Of a stretch of 64,000 nucleotides of DNA, positions 22,233 to 34,450 are shown one piece after another. A program made the translations under genes and the position numbers. This stretch comes from Sphagnum compactum (lineage: Eukaryota; Bryophyta; Sphagnopsida; Sphagnales). The stretch's first letter is position 1. The number at the start of each line of letters is the position of its first letter. Location of the stretch: NCBI GenBank assembly GCA_965153455.1, contig OZ234503.1, forward strand, positions 6,168,157 to 6,232,156, written 5' to 3'. The notes under the pieces are model-generated. The model worked only from the letters and a program-made list of their open reading frames with translations, had not been told where the DNA came from and ran no database searches.

Positions 22233-25200
22233 TTACCAAAATGTTTTAAATTTGTAGGTGTGCCATTCTTCCACGATTGCCCAGCCGCCACCAATAGTTG
22301 CAGTAAGCATTAGTAAGACCCCCAATATGATGCAAATCTGCACAAACCCCATATGATATAAATATAAATTCAAAGTTTCTGGCCACAAAGCTAAAAAGTA
22401 ATACGGGGTTGGTTTACACTTGAGTGGTTGGGCCTGAGCTCATTGAAATTAAAAATTGCTCATTGGTTCATAATTTTGTCTTGGCCCTCCTCCTTTCTAG
22501 GCTACTTTGAGGTCATGGCCCAAACACACGGCCACTGATGAAAAATTCACACAAGATCCTACATGACCAAAAGAGGTAATGTCGACTAGGATAATCCTAT
22601 GCATGGTGATTTTTCAGGCTCACTTTTTTAAACTTGAGGATAAGCAAATTACAAGGTTAGTATAAATATCTTTGATATGTGAGTACAATGTTGGTGTGAA
22701 CTTTTGGCTATTAAGGACATTTCATGGTATAATGTTAGCTAGTTGTCCACCAAGAACATTATAATTAAACCCCACTAATGAGGTGTAAGAATTCAATCTT
22801 GCATGAAAATGAACTAAGAAACAAATATGAGAAAAATGTGGCCTCAACACAAGGGAAAAAATTGTGCACAAAAAATTTTATAACTAGAGACGAAAGAGCA
22901 TTTAACACTCACCCAGTTTATTGTCCAAGATGCACCGAATCGCTTGGGCTGACAGACAGCCAACCATAGTATACACGGCAACTGCCATGAAACCCAACAA
23001 CCAAATCTTAGAGTGTTAAGCAAAAAGTTCAAAAGTTGAGCATTCCACAAGTAAAAAGATTAGTACTAACAAACAGTTACTTCAACCATGGGCAAGGCCA
23101 AGTTCCCATTCTCAAGACTAGCTCACTCCTTATCAGTAACCTTAGATGTGGTGGGCTTAAATACCTTATATCTATTAAATCACTAGATCTACATTAGGTT
23201 CTAATAGACAGCCGATTCTACTCATGAGGTCAATTATAGGAACATTCAGGCTACAAGGCCTAGCTGCTCTGCTCAGGCAAGATCGATGAGTATTGCCATG
23301 TCAGCAATTTTTTTGAAAACCTTGATTCTAAGGTCTGAGAAATTAATAAGATCAAGGAACAAATTTCTGTCATGTGACTGAACCAATAGAGTTGAAATTT
23401 GATTCAACCAAAGGGGCAAAGCATGTAGATCTGTACTCACAAAGTACGTAGTTGGAGCATAAGCGAAGCCTCCAAAAAATCCAAGAAGAGGTTTGAAAAA
23501 TGGTATGATCATCGCCACTACCATTGTAAAACCTGCAGTTTGAAATTGAATATTTAAACCACTACGATTTTTAGCATTAAGGAAATTCAAGTCCTGAGCC
23601 TCTTGTTTTCTCAGCAGGTTTGGAACTGGAAGCAATTTGCAGCCAGGATTCAAATTTATAAGAAGGCACATACAACTGCAGCATAAAGCACATGGAGAGA
23701 TTTCCTAGCAAATTTTGAGGGTACGGTATATCTATGAATATAAGATCTAGGTAAATGTAACGATATTATGTATACTCCTTAAGAATGGAAAGGATCTTAA
23801 GCGGATCATATACCTTTCAACGTGTAAGGTCCCTTTTACAACTAGCTCTCCTCTTCAACATATGTTTAGGTTCATGATAAACTTTCTTTGCCTTGTGTTT
23901 TATTATGGGCAAATTAGGGCATGGTGGGTGAGAGGAGAACATTCCCAAAATGAGAGGCCCGACTCAACTACCAGCTCATTATCCTAAGCTCATTATTATG
24001 GGAATGCACTCATCTGTGAGCTTTTCTGTTTTGAAGTTGCATGCAGGGCGAACAACTGTTTAGCAAGGTTGAAAAGCTTACCGACGTAAGTAGAGCGAGT
24101 GATTAGACGAAGTTTGAAGGAAGGAGCTAAAAGCCATTTTTTCACCAGCACAGTCTCTAGCATGTCAAAGACTGGCATAGCATAGATCTGTCCAGCAGTT
24201 ATAAAAACGACGCACAAAATCAACTCACTGAATTTCAATTATGATTTTCTCCCCCCAATATCATCTTCTGTCCAGAAATTGGAGGCTAGACTTGTCCAAG
24301 AATCCTTATTTTGGGATGTTATCTAGGAATTGGACCCCATATAGAACTGGTATAAGGCTGGTATTGCCTCAGCTCATACCAGACTAACTGGTAGGCCTTT
24401 GCTACCAGTGTTAATAACAATGTTGTATTAGTATATAAGGTGCAACCTGGGTATATAATACTGGTATGCCGCCTCCTATAGAATAACACACCAGTTGGGT
24501 AATGACCTGAGGCAATACCAACCTTATACCAAAACCAGCCTGGTATGAGACCTGCGGTAATACCAGGTTTATACCTGCCTTATACAAAGCAAAAATCAGC
24601 CTTGGATCTAAATACTACTAGTAGACTGATCAATACCAGGTAGGTGCAACGCTATATTACCAGACCAACAACACTACAGGTCCTTACCCTACAACTTTCA
24701 AGTAGGCAGGAAAAAGAAAGGAAGATGAAGAAGCTGTGCAGAGTGCAGACCTGATAACTTCCGATCATGTGGATGATGACCATGAAATTAGCTGCAGTGG
24801 TGATGCCGCGGAAGCCTTCGAATTGAAGGATATTGGAATTGGAATTGGCTGCAAGCTGGTTTCCATAAGCCCAGTAACAGACAAGAGCCACTGGGAAGTA
24901 GCAAATCGTCACAATCACGTAAGCCAATACCACCCCTCTCCACATGGCGATCGTGGAAGGTTTTCCGGGCTTGGAGGGGAGAGTGGCTTGAATCTCCAAA
25001 ACCACGTTGTGTCCTGCATACGCGAATGCTACAACCCCTAACGCATTGAAAGCGCTCAGTACATGACCTGCTGTACTGGCCTCTGGCAAATCGTAGTCTG
25101 GAGTTACGTTTACAAGCGTATAATTTGCGATGTCACGATGTTGGCTGTGTGCATTGTGGAATACGGGTATGGTCCACGCAATTGTCGAGTAGCTGCACAA

Positions 25201-26803
25201 ATGAAGAGGCAGTCATGAGCACAATTTTTTTTCAGTCTTGAGTAAAATTTAAGAATGAGTATTGTAACTGCCTAGCACATCTGCATCTTGGGTGCTTCAC
25301 AGATCAGATTAGATGCGATAGTCCACAGATCGGATTAGATGCAAGAATCCGTCGAAACTTGCAATTGTATTATGTACAACAGATCAGGACATCCTGGGGT
25401 ATTATATATCTGTGTCTGATCATCCGGGGTTTATAATTTAGTCATTGAGTGTACTAGTGGACAGACCTGACTGACATGATGGCTGCAGCCAAAGAGATTC
25501 CAGCAATCGAGTTGAAGTTCGGGATCTGGACGAATAGGTAGTGCACCGAGCCATAAATAAGAATCCAGTGAGAAGTCATCGCGTATTGGTTATTAATCTC
25601 CGTACTCGAAGGTTTCAAAGGGCAATGATGATGATCCCCAATACAGTTCAAGATATAGATGTTTTTCAACGCTTGGCCTCCAGTCACCATGTATACGATA
25701 TCCACGCTTACCTCCACAAGAAGCTGTTGTGGTATTACTATCCACAGTCCCAACTTCTTTCCAAACGCTTGCTGGCCCAGTTCATAGTACCTGTCAAAAC
25801 GTTTGCCGGGGACCATCTCATGCATCTGTACCATTTGCCACAAGGTGAAAAAGGTGATGACCCATGACAGGGTCAAGACGACTACGCCTGGACCCCTGCA
25901 CAGTTGCACTCCACACATCCATATCACATACTTGTCAAACATCCCTCATCATCATCATCATCAGGATTCCTCACAGTCATAGGAATTGGGAATTAATTAA
26001 CACCATCACTAGACTTTTGCTCCTTGTTTATCTCATGTGTAGCTAGTGTTTGGTGATTCATGTGTATATTATTACCAAGTGAGATCTGCCATGGCACTGG
26101 GTAGACCAAGAACTCCAGCACTCACTATAGCCGTAACATTATGGACGGCGGAGTACCACCATTTGCCTTCCCTGCTCGCAGTCACAGGTAGCAAGTCATT
26201 CAGTCTGCTATTGTAATCCACATCCTGTCCAGAAGCAAATACAACAAACGAGATGATCAGCTTAGAAATATAGAAACCCTGGCTGTCATGATTTCAGTCA
26301 CACTCTCATTACGTAGATGTAGGTTTTTGCAGAATAGACGTAGTCGCGCTTCTTGAGTGTAATTGAAGCCGACTATTCTTCAATATAAGAATCCGATCAA
26401 AAGCACGTTTGAATATCACATGAGCTGCACTCTAGAAATTCCGGCTAGCAGCTACTGCTATAGAGAACTTCACACACGTAAATGAACAGAACCCTTACAA
26501 TTACAAGTCCAGAATTCTATTAGAACCCAAACTAATCTACCAGAACCCGAAAAAAGTACAACATGTCTAGAACCCCAAAATTACACCAGAACCCAAATTA
26601 CTAGAGACCGTTAAAGATCACGATATTCAACAGAACCCAAATTACAATGTTATCTAGAATCCAATTTTTGTTTTTTCAAAGCAAAGACGCCCAAGATTAA
26701 TTAATTCTACAGGTTATATAAACAAAAAGAAATCGTTTCGAGTCAAAACTGGGGGAATTGAACTACAAATAGGTACCTCAACCTTGAGAACACGATCCTC
26801 CAT
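22233..26803 (-). CDS. LHT: LHT-type amino acid transporter, gene 1
   Basis: Eight coding exons (minus strand): 26803-26777, 26224-26076, 25895-25467, 25192-24751, 24187-24082, 23532-23441, 22981-22913, 22337-22233. All introns are GT-AG and the phases join without a stop, giving 1419 nt and 472 aa. This belongs to the AAAP/AAP family, lysine-histidine-transporter-like: a multi-pass plasma-membrane protein that imports neutral and basic amino acids with protons. Landmarks: [12 protein letters not shown] (30-41), first membrane segment with [10 protein letters not shown] (45-54), [12 protein letters not shown] (84-95), [36 protein letters not shown] (258-270), [12 protein letters not shown] (from 349), FAYAPTTYF (407-415), and a C-terminal TYKF motif. 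Family proteins are about 440-450 aa; the excess is mainly in the exon-3 loop (about residues 135-160, [14 protein letters not shown]). Ser44 stands where the paralogue has Gly. The short first exon (MEDRVLKVE) is inferred from the in-frame ATG and a GTACCT donor. Confidence 0.93.
24349..24645. repeat. Fold-back repeat inside intron 4 of LHT gene 1
   Basis: The 24-bp arm at 24349-24372 (GGTATAAGGCTGGTATTGCC and four more) matches the reverse complement of 24507-24530 with one mismatch. Further ACCAG/CTGGTAT words surround both. A diverged relative lies at 57723-57975 in intergenic DNA, so this is a dispersed element and not a splicing signal. Confidence 0.6.
25285..25350. repeat. Short tandem duplication in intron 3 of LHT gene 1
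   Basis: CACAGATCAGATTAGATGC (from about 25298) is followed by CACAGATCGGATTAGATGC (from about 25323), two near-identical 19-mers 25 bases apart. Confidence 0.6.
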
Positions 26804-26902
26804 GATACTACTAAGTATTCGAAGCTGCTGCTGCCGCTGGTGTGTTTCACACCGGAATTCAAAGCGCCTCAATCTGCTGCTCCTCCCGCCGCAACTGACA
26901 AG

Positions 26903-26909
26903 TATTTAA
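26903..26909 (-). promoter_or_regulatory. Possible TATA-like box of LHT gene 1
   Basis: TTAAATA on the minus strand about 100 nt upstream of the ATG at 26803, in a GC-richer flank (26880-27350). Position fits a core promoter if transcription starts near 26870-26880. A single weak match only. Confidence 0.3.
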
Positions 26910-27360
26910 CGGGGGTCCGTCGACCTAGAGCGATGATCTCACTTGCTTACGTTTTGCAGCGCTTTGTCTGAAAATTGGAATTCGCGTAAAGGATTGCTCG
27001 TCTTCCTTCCGTGTTTTTTAATCGTGTATTTACGGAGAAGCTTACATCGCCTATTTCGATGAAAACGTAACCCCGGCTGTCGGTGTTTTTTTTTCTGGAA
27101 CCCGTTATCACCGGTGGGTACCCGAGAGGTAGTCCCCGGGTATCAGGAGGAAATGAAAAAGCAAGCGCGCGGAGCCGTCTTTACGCCGCTGCCTCGGGCT
27201 TTATCGTAGTTCATAGATTCGCGAAGTACCTGGAAGCCCGCAGCCAGCGTCGTCATCAGGAAAACATCACTACCGCAATTAATTTCTAGGCAATTACAGA
27301 CACACCCAATCGATTTCTTTTCCACGAAATCGCCTCCATCGCTCGCTAGGCGCTTGTATG
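26910..27360. promoter_or_regulatory. GC-richer upstream region of LHT gene 1
   Basis: This stretch has clearly more G+C and CpG than the surrounding 30 kb (for example CCCGAGAGGTAGTCCCCGGG, GCAAGCGCGCGGAGCC), as is usual near an active promoter that has escaped methylation decay. Short frames on both strands here lack any family features, so I do not call a divergent gene. Confidence 0.4.
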
Positions 27361-30068
27361 CACTTGCCTCGAAAATCTAAATCTCTTTGTTTAATAGTAA
27401 CTTCAATTGCTTTAGAAAATTGTCTTAGCTCTCTTTTGTCTAATAGTTTTTATAAAACGCTTTAAAAAGTGTTTATAGTTTCAAGTTGACTAATTAGGTC
27501 CAAGGATTTTTTGTTGCAGTTTTTTGAGATAGGTTCGAGTTGACGACACATGTCAAAGAAACCAGCAAATCTAATGTAGTCGAAGTTGCACTGAAATCAA
27601 AGAAACCAGCGAATCTAATGTAGTCGAAGTTGCACTGAAAAATCCAGAAACTGCCAAGTTTTCCAAGCTTTTTTTTTTTGTTGGGTCGCCACAGTGCGAA
27701 AATTTTGCCAAACTAAGAACCCATGATTAGGTGCGTCTTTTTTCTACTTATTGACTGTCTCTGCAGTTATTCTGACAACAAGGTTGCACAAGTTAGTTTT
27801 GACATCTAGTTTTGAGCTAACTTGAGGTCCTGTAAATTCTCCCTTTTCTAGTATGGATGTAGTAGATGATACTCTGAAAAGTGAAGCAACAGGCCTAAGT
27901 TAAGGCAGGCAGCTAGCCAGCAGCACAGCATGAGGGATGAGAGAGAGACAGTGAAAGGGAATAATGGGTTAGTACAAGAACAAGATGAAGAAAAGGCAAA
28001 ATGAAAAACATGATTATTAGATTAGTTTAGTCCCTTTGAGAAGAAAAAATAAGCTGGATTGCAAAAGGCAAGGTAGGTCCAGTTGGAAAGAAGGAAAATT
28101 TAGTCGATTCTGTTGAGTGTTTTGTTTTTGTGGTGAAATTTCTCAATTTGGTTGACGAATTTTTAATCAGAATTTTTTTTAAGACATCATAAGATTGTGA
28201 TTTTTCCCCCATTTTTTGAAATGAAAATATTGAAATTAGCCACATCTAGATCTAAGCTAGATCTAAGCACTTCCTAGGGTTGCCACTTGTAGCAGTATTT
28301 TTGTAAAACTGCTATAGCCCACTTAGGACAATCGCCATTTAATGTTAACTAATGCTGGGGATCCTGGACAGTGGACGTAAAATTTTATTTTATTTATTTT
28401 TTGGTGCTGTGCAGTGGTTATTTGCAAGTTAATCACTTGTTAGCCCTAGTTCTAATCATTTTTTCCAATAACATTTTCATTTTGTAATAAAATCTTGGTT
28501 TTTGGTTGTAGTTTTTTTTTTAATTGCACACATAAATAAAATTGAGAACCTTGCGTTCCAAGTCATATTCTTCAAAATATTGCATCTAAATTTGGCATAG
28601 GATAATTTACAAAAGGTCTAGCCAAATTTTTTTAAAAAATTATTAGTATTTTTCAAAATTGTTGAGAATTGAACTCTCATCCCAACCATTGGGTTCCTAT
28701 TACAAATACACAACACAATATGATTTTAGAATTTCAAAGGTTCTTTATCACATATAATTGAGATATAATCTATATGTTGCACTAAAAAAAGAAGAAGTTA
28801 TAATAAAATTTTTAAAAAATGAAAATAGAATTTTTGATTATGATTTAAAATTATGAGAATTTATCAAAATGAAACATTGAATTTGCAAGAAATTTGCACA
28901 CTTTTAAAAACTTGTATATTGTATAAATAAAAATTTTAAAATTTATTTTTTATTTATTGAGACAATTATAAGCATTTTTTATTAAAAATTTATAAAATAT
29001 TTCATTTCAAATTCATCTTTATTAAAAAAAAACATGCAATCCTTGTCTAAAGTAACACCATTGGCTTGATATATTTCATTTGGACTTCAATTGATATTTA
29101 CTAGTCAAAATCAGCATTTGTAACCTTCCCCAACATTGGTGAAAACCCCGAAATTTATGGGTTTATTTCTAAACATTATAAATATTCTGTCCAAAGACTA
29201 AAATTCAAGGTTTTGAGTCCGAATTAAACATTCTTAGGTTAAATATAGCGTGTAATAGGCTTCATTTAAGAAGGTGAAGGTACGAGTGTAGGTGCTAGTT
29301 CACCCTGGAAGGAGCTCAGACAAATAATTTGATATTCGACTTATTAAAAAATTCACTCCATTTTTTCTCATGTTTCATTTTATTTACTTCCTAGGAACTC
29401 TTGGTTTAACTTTGTTATTATCTTGGGCTGAAGGATACAAATTGCTATGTATAGAGTAACCAATGGAATTTAAACTCTAATTATAAATTTCAAAACTATG
29501 TAAAATCAATGGGAAAAATCATGGTAGAAACTTGTTTGTTTTACACCTCTATCACGTGGATGCATTGCACTTAGATGTGTATTGTAAGTCATTGGGAAAG
29601 AACTTGGAAGTTTTGTTTCATGTCAGTACTTTTGATGGTTAAAGTATGGATCCCGCATCACTAGATTGTCACAACCCATGTGCCAGGCATATTATGTACG
29701 ATATGTGAACATCATCTATTGAATGTGATCAAGTCAAACTGATTCCAGTGTAAAGAATGCATCTACAATAGCATCCGTAGATGCATTCCCTTAAGATTGA
29801 AAATAGTGTGCACGCCACATTGTCGGTGAAGACTTTGCCAAGGTTGTGAGAATTAAATTATTATTTTTTCTGGAGCTTGGAGACTAGTGTGGCCACAAAC
29901 CCTGAAAATATGTTTAAAATGGTGGTTTGACTATCCCCTATACAGCTTTACTTCTCTAAGAAAAAAGGGAATAGATGTCAACTTTGGAAAGATTTGGAGC
30001 AAGCTACCATGGGACTCCCAAACGTTAACTTGGCTTTGTTACTGGGGACCTCCAAATGCACAAATGAT
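27361..30068. other. Intergenic, no gene
   Basis: Contains a 43-bp tandem duplication at about 27551-27638 (TCAAAGAAACCAGC-AATCTAATG...GTTGCACTGAAA, two copies). A small perfect inverted repeat is present: GAATGCATCTAC at 29755-29766 against 29777-29788. Otherwise AT-rich; no coding frame recognised. Confidence 0.45.
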
Positions 30069-30410
30069 GGGCCATAGTGAACCAGCACCCACCATTGCAC
30101 CATGAAGGATGAATGATAAGTGGTCAGGAAACAGTTTTCTGTTGGGTTTCAGTTGTTTTTTTTTTTCCTACCTACCTACTTACAATCCACAAGCAGGTTG
30201 GTAATAGGTAGGTAGTAAAAACAGCCCTTACCTGGTAGTTACCTATTTTCCTACCTATCTACCTATATAAGAGACCTATTTCCTACAGAATTGGTTACCA
30301 AGGTTGAAACCAAATATTAACTCAGTTGAGGTTCATCCACAACTGATGAATAACAGGCATCCAGTGCGCTGGTGGGTGCTGGTTCACTGTGGCCTGATGG
30401 ATGGCCCATT
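30069..30410. repeat. Inverted repeat with TAGG/CCTA centre
   Basis: GTGAACCAGCACCCACC at 30077-30093 is the exact reverse complement of 30371-30387, and similarity extends over roughly 50 bp of each arm (GGGCCAT..., GGATGAATGATA...). The centre (30165-30280) is rich in CCTACCTACC and GGTAGGTAG, which can also pair with each other. Together this is a large fold-back structure, probably a mobile element of unknown type. Confidence 0.55.
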
Positions 30411-30545
30411 GCTGAGTTGCAGAGTTGTAAAAGCAACTGAATCAACAATAGTATAAATGGCATGTAAATTTTAATTTGGATGAAGTTTAGGTTATACCTA
30501 TATAATTTGAGTTTGGAGTTTAGACATGTAAGTATACACAGGATA

Positions 30546-30798
30546 AGGGCAACTTTAGACGAGGGTCCAAGACCAAAAAGTGGCAAATTGAGGCTAAACC
30601 TACATGGCACCTGTTTTGGAGGGAAAATCAATTAGTTCGGACCAAAAAACAGTGCTAAATGAGAGCTCCTGATTTGGACAACCAAGAATGGGGCTAGGGA
30701 CCAAGGTATAGTCCAACTCAAGGATTCAATTTGCTTCAAATCAGTCCAAATTGGTTCCTAGGAAATTGGACCCAGGACCCTCGTCTAAAGTGAGCCTA
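30546..30798. mobile_element. MITE-like TIR element, 253 bp
   Basis: The left end AGGGCAACTTTAGACGAGGG and the reverse complement of the right end TAGGCTCACTTTAGACGAGG share ACTTTAGACGAGGGTCC. The hexamer AGGATA flanks both sides (30540-30545 and 30799-30804), a likely target-site duplication or part of one. Short and non-coding, so non-autonomous; superfamily not assigned. Confidence 0.65.
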
Positions 30799-30804
30799 AG
30801 GATA

Positions 30805-33800
30805 TCCTGCTTTCACAAAGGGACAGTAAGTAGTATGTAAAGACTGAGGTTGCGAGCTTTACTGGAATAGGAGCCTGTGCCAGGGAAAGTTGAACATGGG
30901 CTTGATTCTGATAAAGCTCGTGGCTGTGGGCTTTGCCATGCATGGAGATCTTGCAAGAATCTTTTTTCCAGTGATACTCACCAAGTACACATTATAAAAT
31001 AAAATAGAAACAAGCATTTCAAAATAATGTAAAGTCTGTGGAGTGGGCATTGCCTGGACTTCACATAAGAAAAACCAGATCCTGTAACTTGGGCTCCAAC
31101 TTCATTGGTATCTTGCCATGTGAGTCCTTGGAAGGCACCTTCCCTGACCTTAATAGCTTGGGACAAGGAAGAACTTGAGAGGCACACAGGGTGAAGCCAA
31201 CTTGCTCAAGTGAGAAAAAAAGATCTAGGGTGGATAGGCCAGTGAGTGAAAGCTAGATTAGCATTTCGAGCTTAAATCTTTGATTGTTGCATCTTTGCCT
31301 TTGGATTACAAAGACGTCTTGTAAAGCCCTAGTTGGCGCACCCATCAGGTTTTTAATCACTCTAAACACAGACTAAAACTGAGGAAGATATGAGGCTGAA
31401 ACTAGAGAGGGGTCTAGAGCTAGTTTTTCAAAAAATTTGAAGCAAACTATAGCTCGTCCTTTTCCTGTGTTTTCTGCATTGCTCCTTTACTTCTGACGCT
31501 CAAAGAACATTTGTAGCCCTCCAGTTTGCGCATCCAATGACACAAATGAAATATGGCCCAGGAATGAGACAAATATTGGGAAGTTTTTTGTGATAGGTAT
31601 ATGTTCGGTGATAGGGGATTTTACCTACCAGAAAGTTGCAGAGAAGACTAACTAAGCCAGTGGACCCAACATTCTTCTAGGCACAAGTGTTGAGAAACAA
31701 GCTAGAAAACCCACATTCTCAGACACTAGCTCCCCTACAGCCATCCCATCCAAGATTGGAATCAGAACAAATTTAGCCCGGAGGCAATCCAGCTCCCAAG
31801 GATGTCAGCATGTCCTAACCCATTCAGAGAATTTTCCTAGTGGATCTGGAGGCCTCCATCAATGTCCCTCTTATAAAGCCTTAAGAGTTGGAGGGAAGTT
31901 ATACTTACTTACATGTGAAAAATCACTTTGAATCTTTAGGAATAGGTGTAAGAAACAGTGTTGGGCGGGTATCACAAATATATTGGGTATCACTTGGGTA
32001 TCCATATTTTTCAGGGTATTGCTATCACCCTGACTAAAGCCCTGATTAAAAAGGGTTTAAAATATCGTGACCCAGGTGAGGTAAGTACCCCTACCCGAGT
32101 CTGGTTCTCAAGGTTATTAGTTATTAATTGAAATGAGGGTTTGGGTTGAGATTAGGAAGTGGCACTGTAACAAGTTTCTATCTTTAGGGTTTTGGGTGTG
32201 AATATGAAGTGGTTTTAGGGTTTTCAAGGAAGAATGTGTTTTTTTTTTTGTTGGTGGCTGCTAGTGTTTACTCTCAACGGTGCGGAGACAAGGAAGAGCA
32301 CTGAATGGAAATGCGGTGGTGTTTTATGGTGTTGAAATCTTTATGTCATTTTCTTCTATTTGGGATGTGTGTGTTGCTGCTGGACGTTGGATGACTGTGT
32401 GGCAAGGGAGCTAGCAAGTGAAGTGCGGTCAGCAGAAATCTCGCGGTGGAGTGGCATAAGGATGAGCAACAAAGCAGATAAGTAATGTGGTTTTGGTTTT
32501 TCAGAAAGGTAGAGTAGTTTTTTTTTTAAGAAGGGGGATTAGATCTCTATCGCCAACTGAAGTACAAGAAAATTCACTGCGCAATGTACTCAGGGAGGCA
32601 AAAATTCAGTTTAAGGGTTGGTTTGGGGATGATGAAAAGTTTAGAGGTCTCGGAGCGGCCATAAATTCTTCTCAAAGTGTGTGTTTTGGGTTGATTTGTA
32701 TGAGGGTGTTGTTGGATTACATTTCATGAGAGAGCACCCAGATTATTGGGAACTCTGAAGAACTACAACAGTCCATTGATGTTACAGGGTGGATCATATG
32801 AAGGAGGGTTGTGGTTCTTTGTAAGACTTGTGAGGCAATCATTGGGGGAGTTGATATGTCTTGTTTTCTTGTTTCCATATTTTGTCAAGTTGAGGGATGG
32901 TGTCAAGAACACTAGATTATGTAGTCTGTCTGGGCTGAGGGATCTATTTTAGCAAATGTAAACAGGAACTTGGGTTCCTATGGAAGTTCAATGTGGTTCT
33001 AGGTTCCTATGGTTTGAAGACTTTGAGAAGAAGAAGGAAGGTCGGTGGGCTCAAGAGAGAGAGATCAGAGTGATTTGACCCCTTAGAAACTTCAAGCTTC
33101 TTTTTGATGAAGAAGGCAGTGACTTAAGTGGTTACAAGTTAGAACTTAGGTGGCCACTAGCTCATGCCAGCGGGAAACTTTAAGAATGTATTTACCATTC
33201 AATATATGTGTGCTCTGTGTTCTGATTGTCATGTGCCCCAGTTTTTTGTCACAGCACTACTTACCAACAGCTTTTTTTTCATTTCTCTTCTTTAAACCCT
33301 ACTGTGAATAAAAAGGGACTAGAGCCCTTGTCTTCATCCTCTTCTTTCTCTTGTTTAATGTGTTGCAAGGTTGAAGTAAGTTTTGTGTTTTGTGTTGCAA
33401 GGTTGTAAGTTGAGGGGGTTTTTTTTTTTCTTTCTCCTTCTCTCTTTTTACTTTTTTTTTCCTTCCTGTTTTTTTCTTTTCTCTCTTTCCCTATTGAGTT
33501 CAAGTATGATTAGGCCTTTGAATCTTGAGAATCCATTCCAAGGACTTCCAAATTCTTTTTTTTTTCACTTTTTCTATAACTTATCCTACATTTCACCTTT
33601 TTTCTCATATCAAATGAAATCTTTTTGTTCCAAATTTTATATAGGCCTTTAAAGTCTCTATTATTTTCACTTATAAAAATGAAAATAGTAAAGTTTATCC
33701 AATGTAGCCCATAATATATCAATGGCCCAAAATTTTCAGAAATTTGACTTTTTGAAACTTTTTACATTGCAATAGGGCATGTGCTTTTCATCACATTCAT

Positions 33801-34139
33801 ACATTTTATACACATTAACACATAAGGTGTTTGTGGTAAAAATCTTGAGCCAAAAAAAAATTGTTTAAACATTTTTTATGAATCTTTGAACTTTTTTTCT
33901 CATGAGACAAAGTCCTAATTTTTTTTCTAGGACTTGGTAAACTTTTTTGAACTTGTCCAAATTTGACATTTTATGCATAGAATTATACTTTTGTAATGTA
34001 TCTGTTTATGAATAAAATCAAACTTTCAATATGAATGTGTCATTAAGTTTTAACATGTTTAAGTGAGGGGGTCTAGTGAATATAAAATGAGATAGTCTTT
34101 TTGGGTACCCCAACCATGCTTTGACCCCATTGCTAGACC
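30805..34139. other. Intergenic, partly GC-balanced, no gene recognised
   Basis: 31.3-33.2 kb has a less AT-rich, gene-like composition, but no frame exceeds about 80 codons or shows a known domain, and I find no exon chain. It could hold an untranslated RNA, a decayed gene or an old mobile element. 33.2-33.6 kb is T-rich with long T/TC runs. Confidence 0.35.
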
Positions 34140-34450
34140 AGAATGAAATTAATTATTATAAATTAATTAAACCATAAAATTTTAATAATAATAAGGTAAT
34201 TAGACCATGGAAGGGCTAATCAAAACCTAGTTAAACCATAATGAAGCTAATCAGACCCTAATTAGACTAAAAGGAAACTAACAAAAGGCTAGTCATACCT
34301 TAATTAAACCAGAAGCAAACTAACAAAAGGTTAATCAGATTAAGAACAAATTAATAATAAATTAATCAGAAAAAAAATGGGAAATGAAATAACAATTATA
34401 ATCTGGCAATCAAAAAACAACCATAGGCAATAAAATAAAAAATCATGGGC
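34140..34450. repeat. Degenerate AT-rich array, block 1
   Basis: Recurring words GACCCTAATTAGACTA, AAACTAACAAAAGG and TTAATCAGA at spacings of about 30-45 bases with heavy drift. Same word set as 35390-36010. Confidence 0.6.

Noticed and set aside
24736-25041. Plus-strand frames opposite the LHT exons (also 25541-25867, 43211-43513)
   Set aside because: Antisense shadows of real exons.
27083-27289. 68-codon plus-strand frame in the GC-rich flank of LHT gene 1
   Set aside because: Starts in a T-run, no family features; composition explains the open frame.
33279-33503. Lys/Glu-rich minus-strand frame
   Set aside because: Arises from T/TC-rich simple sequence.
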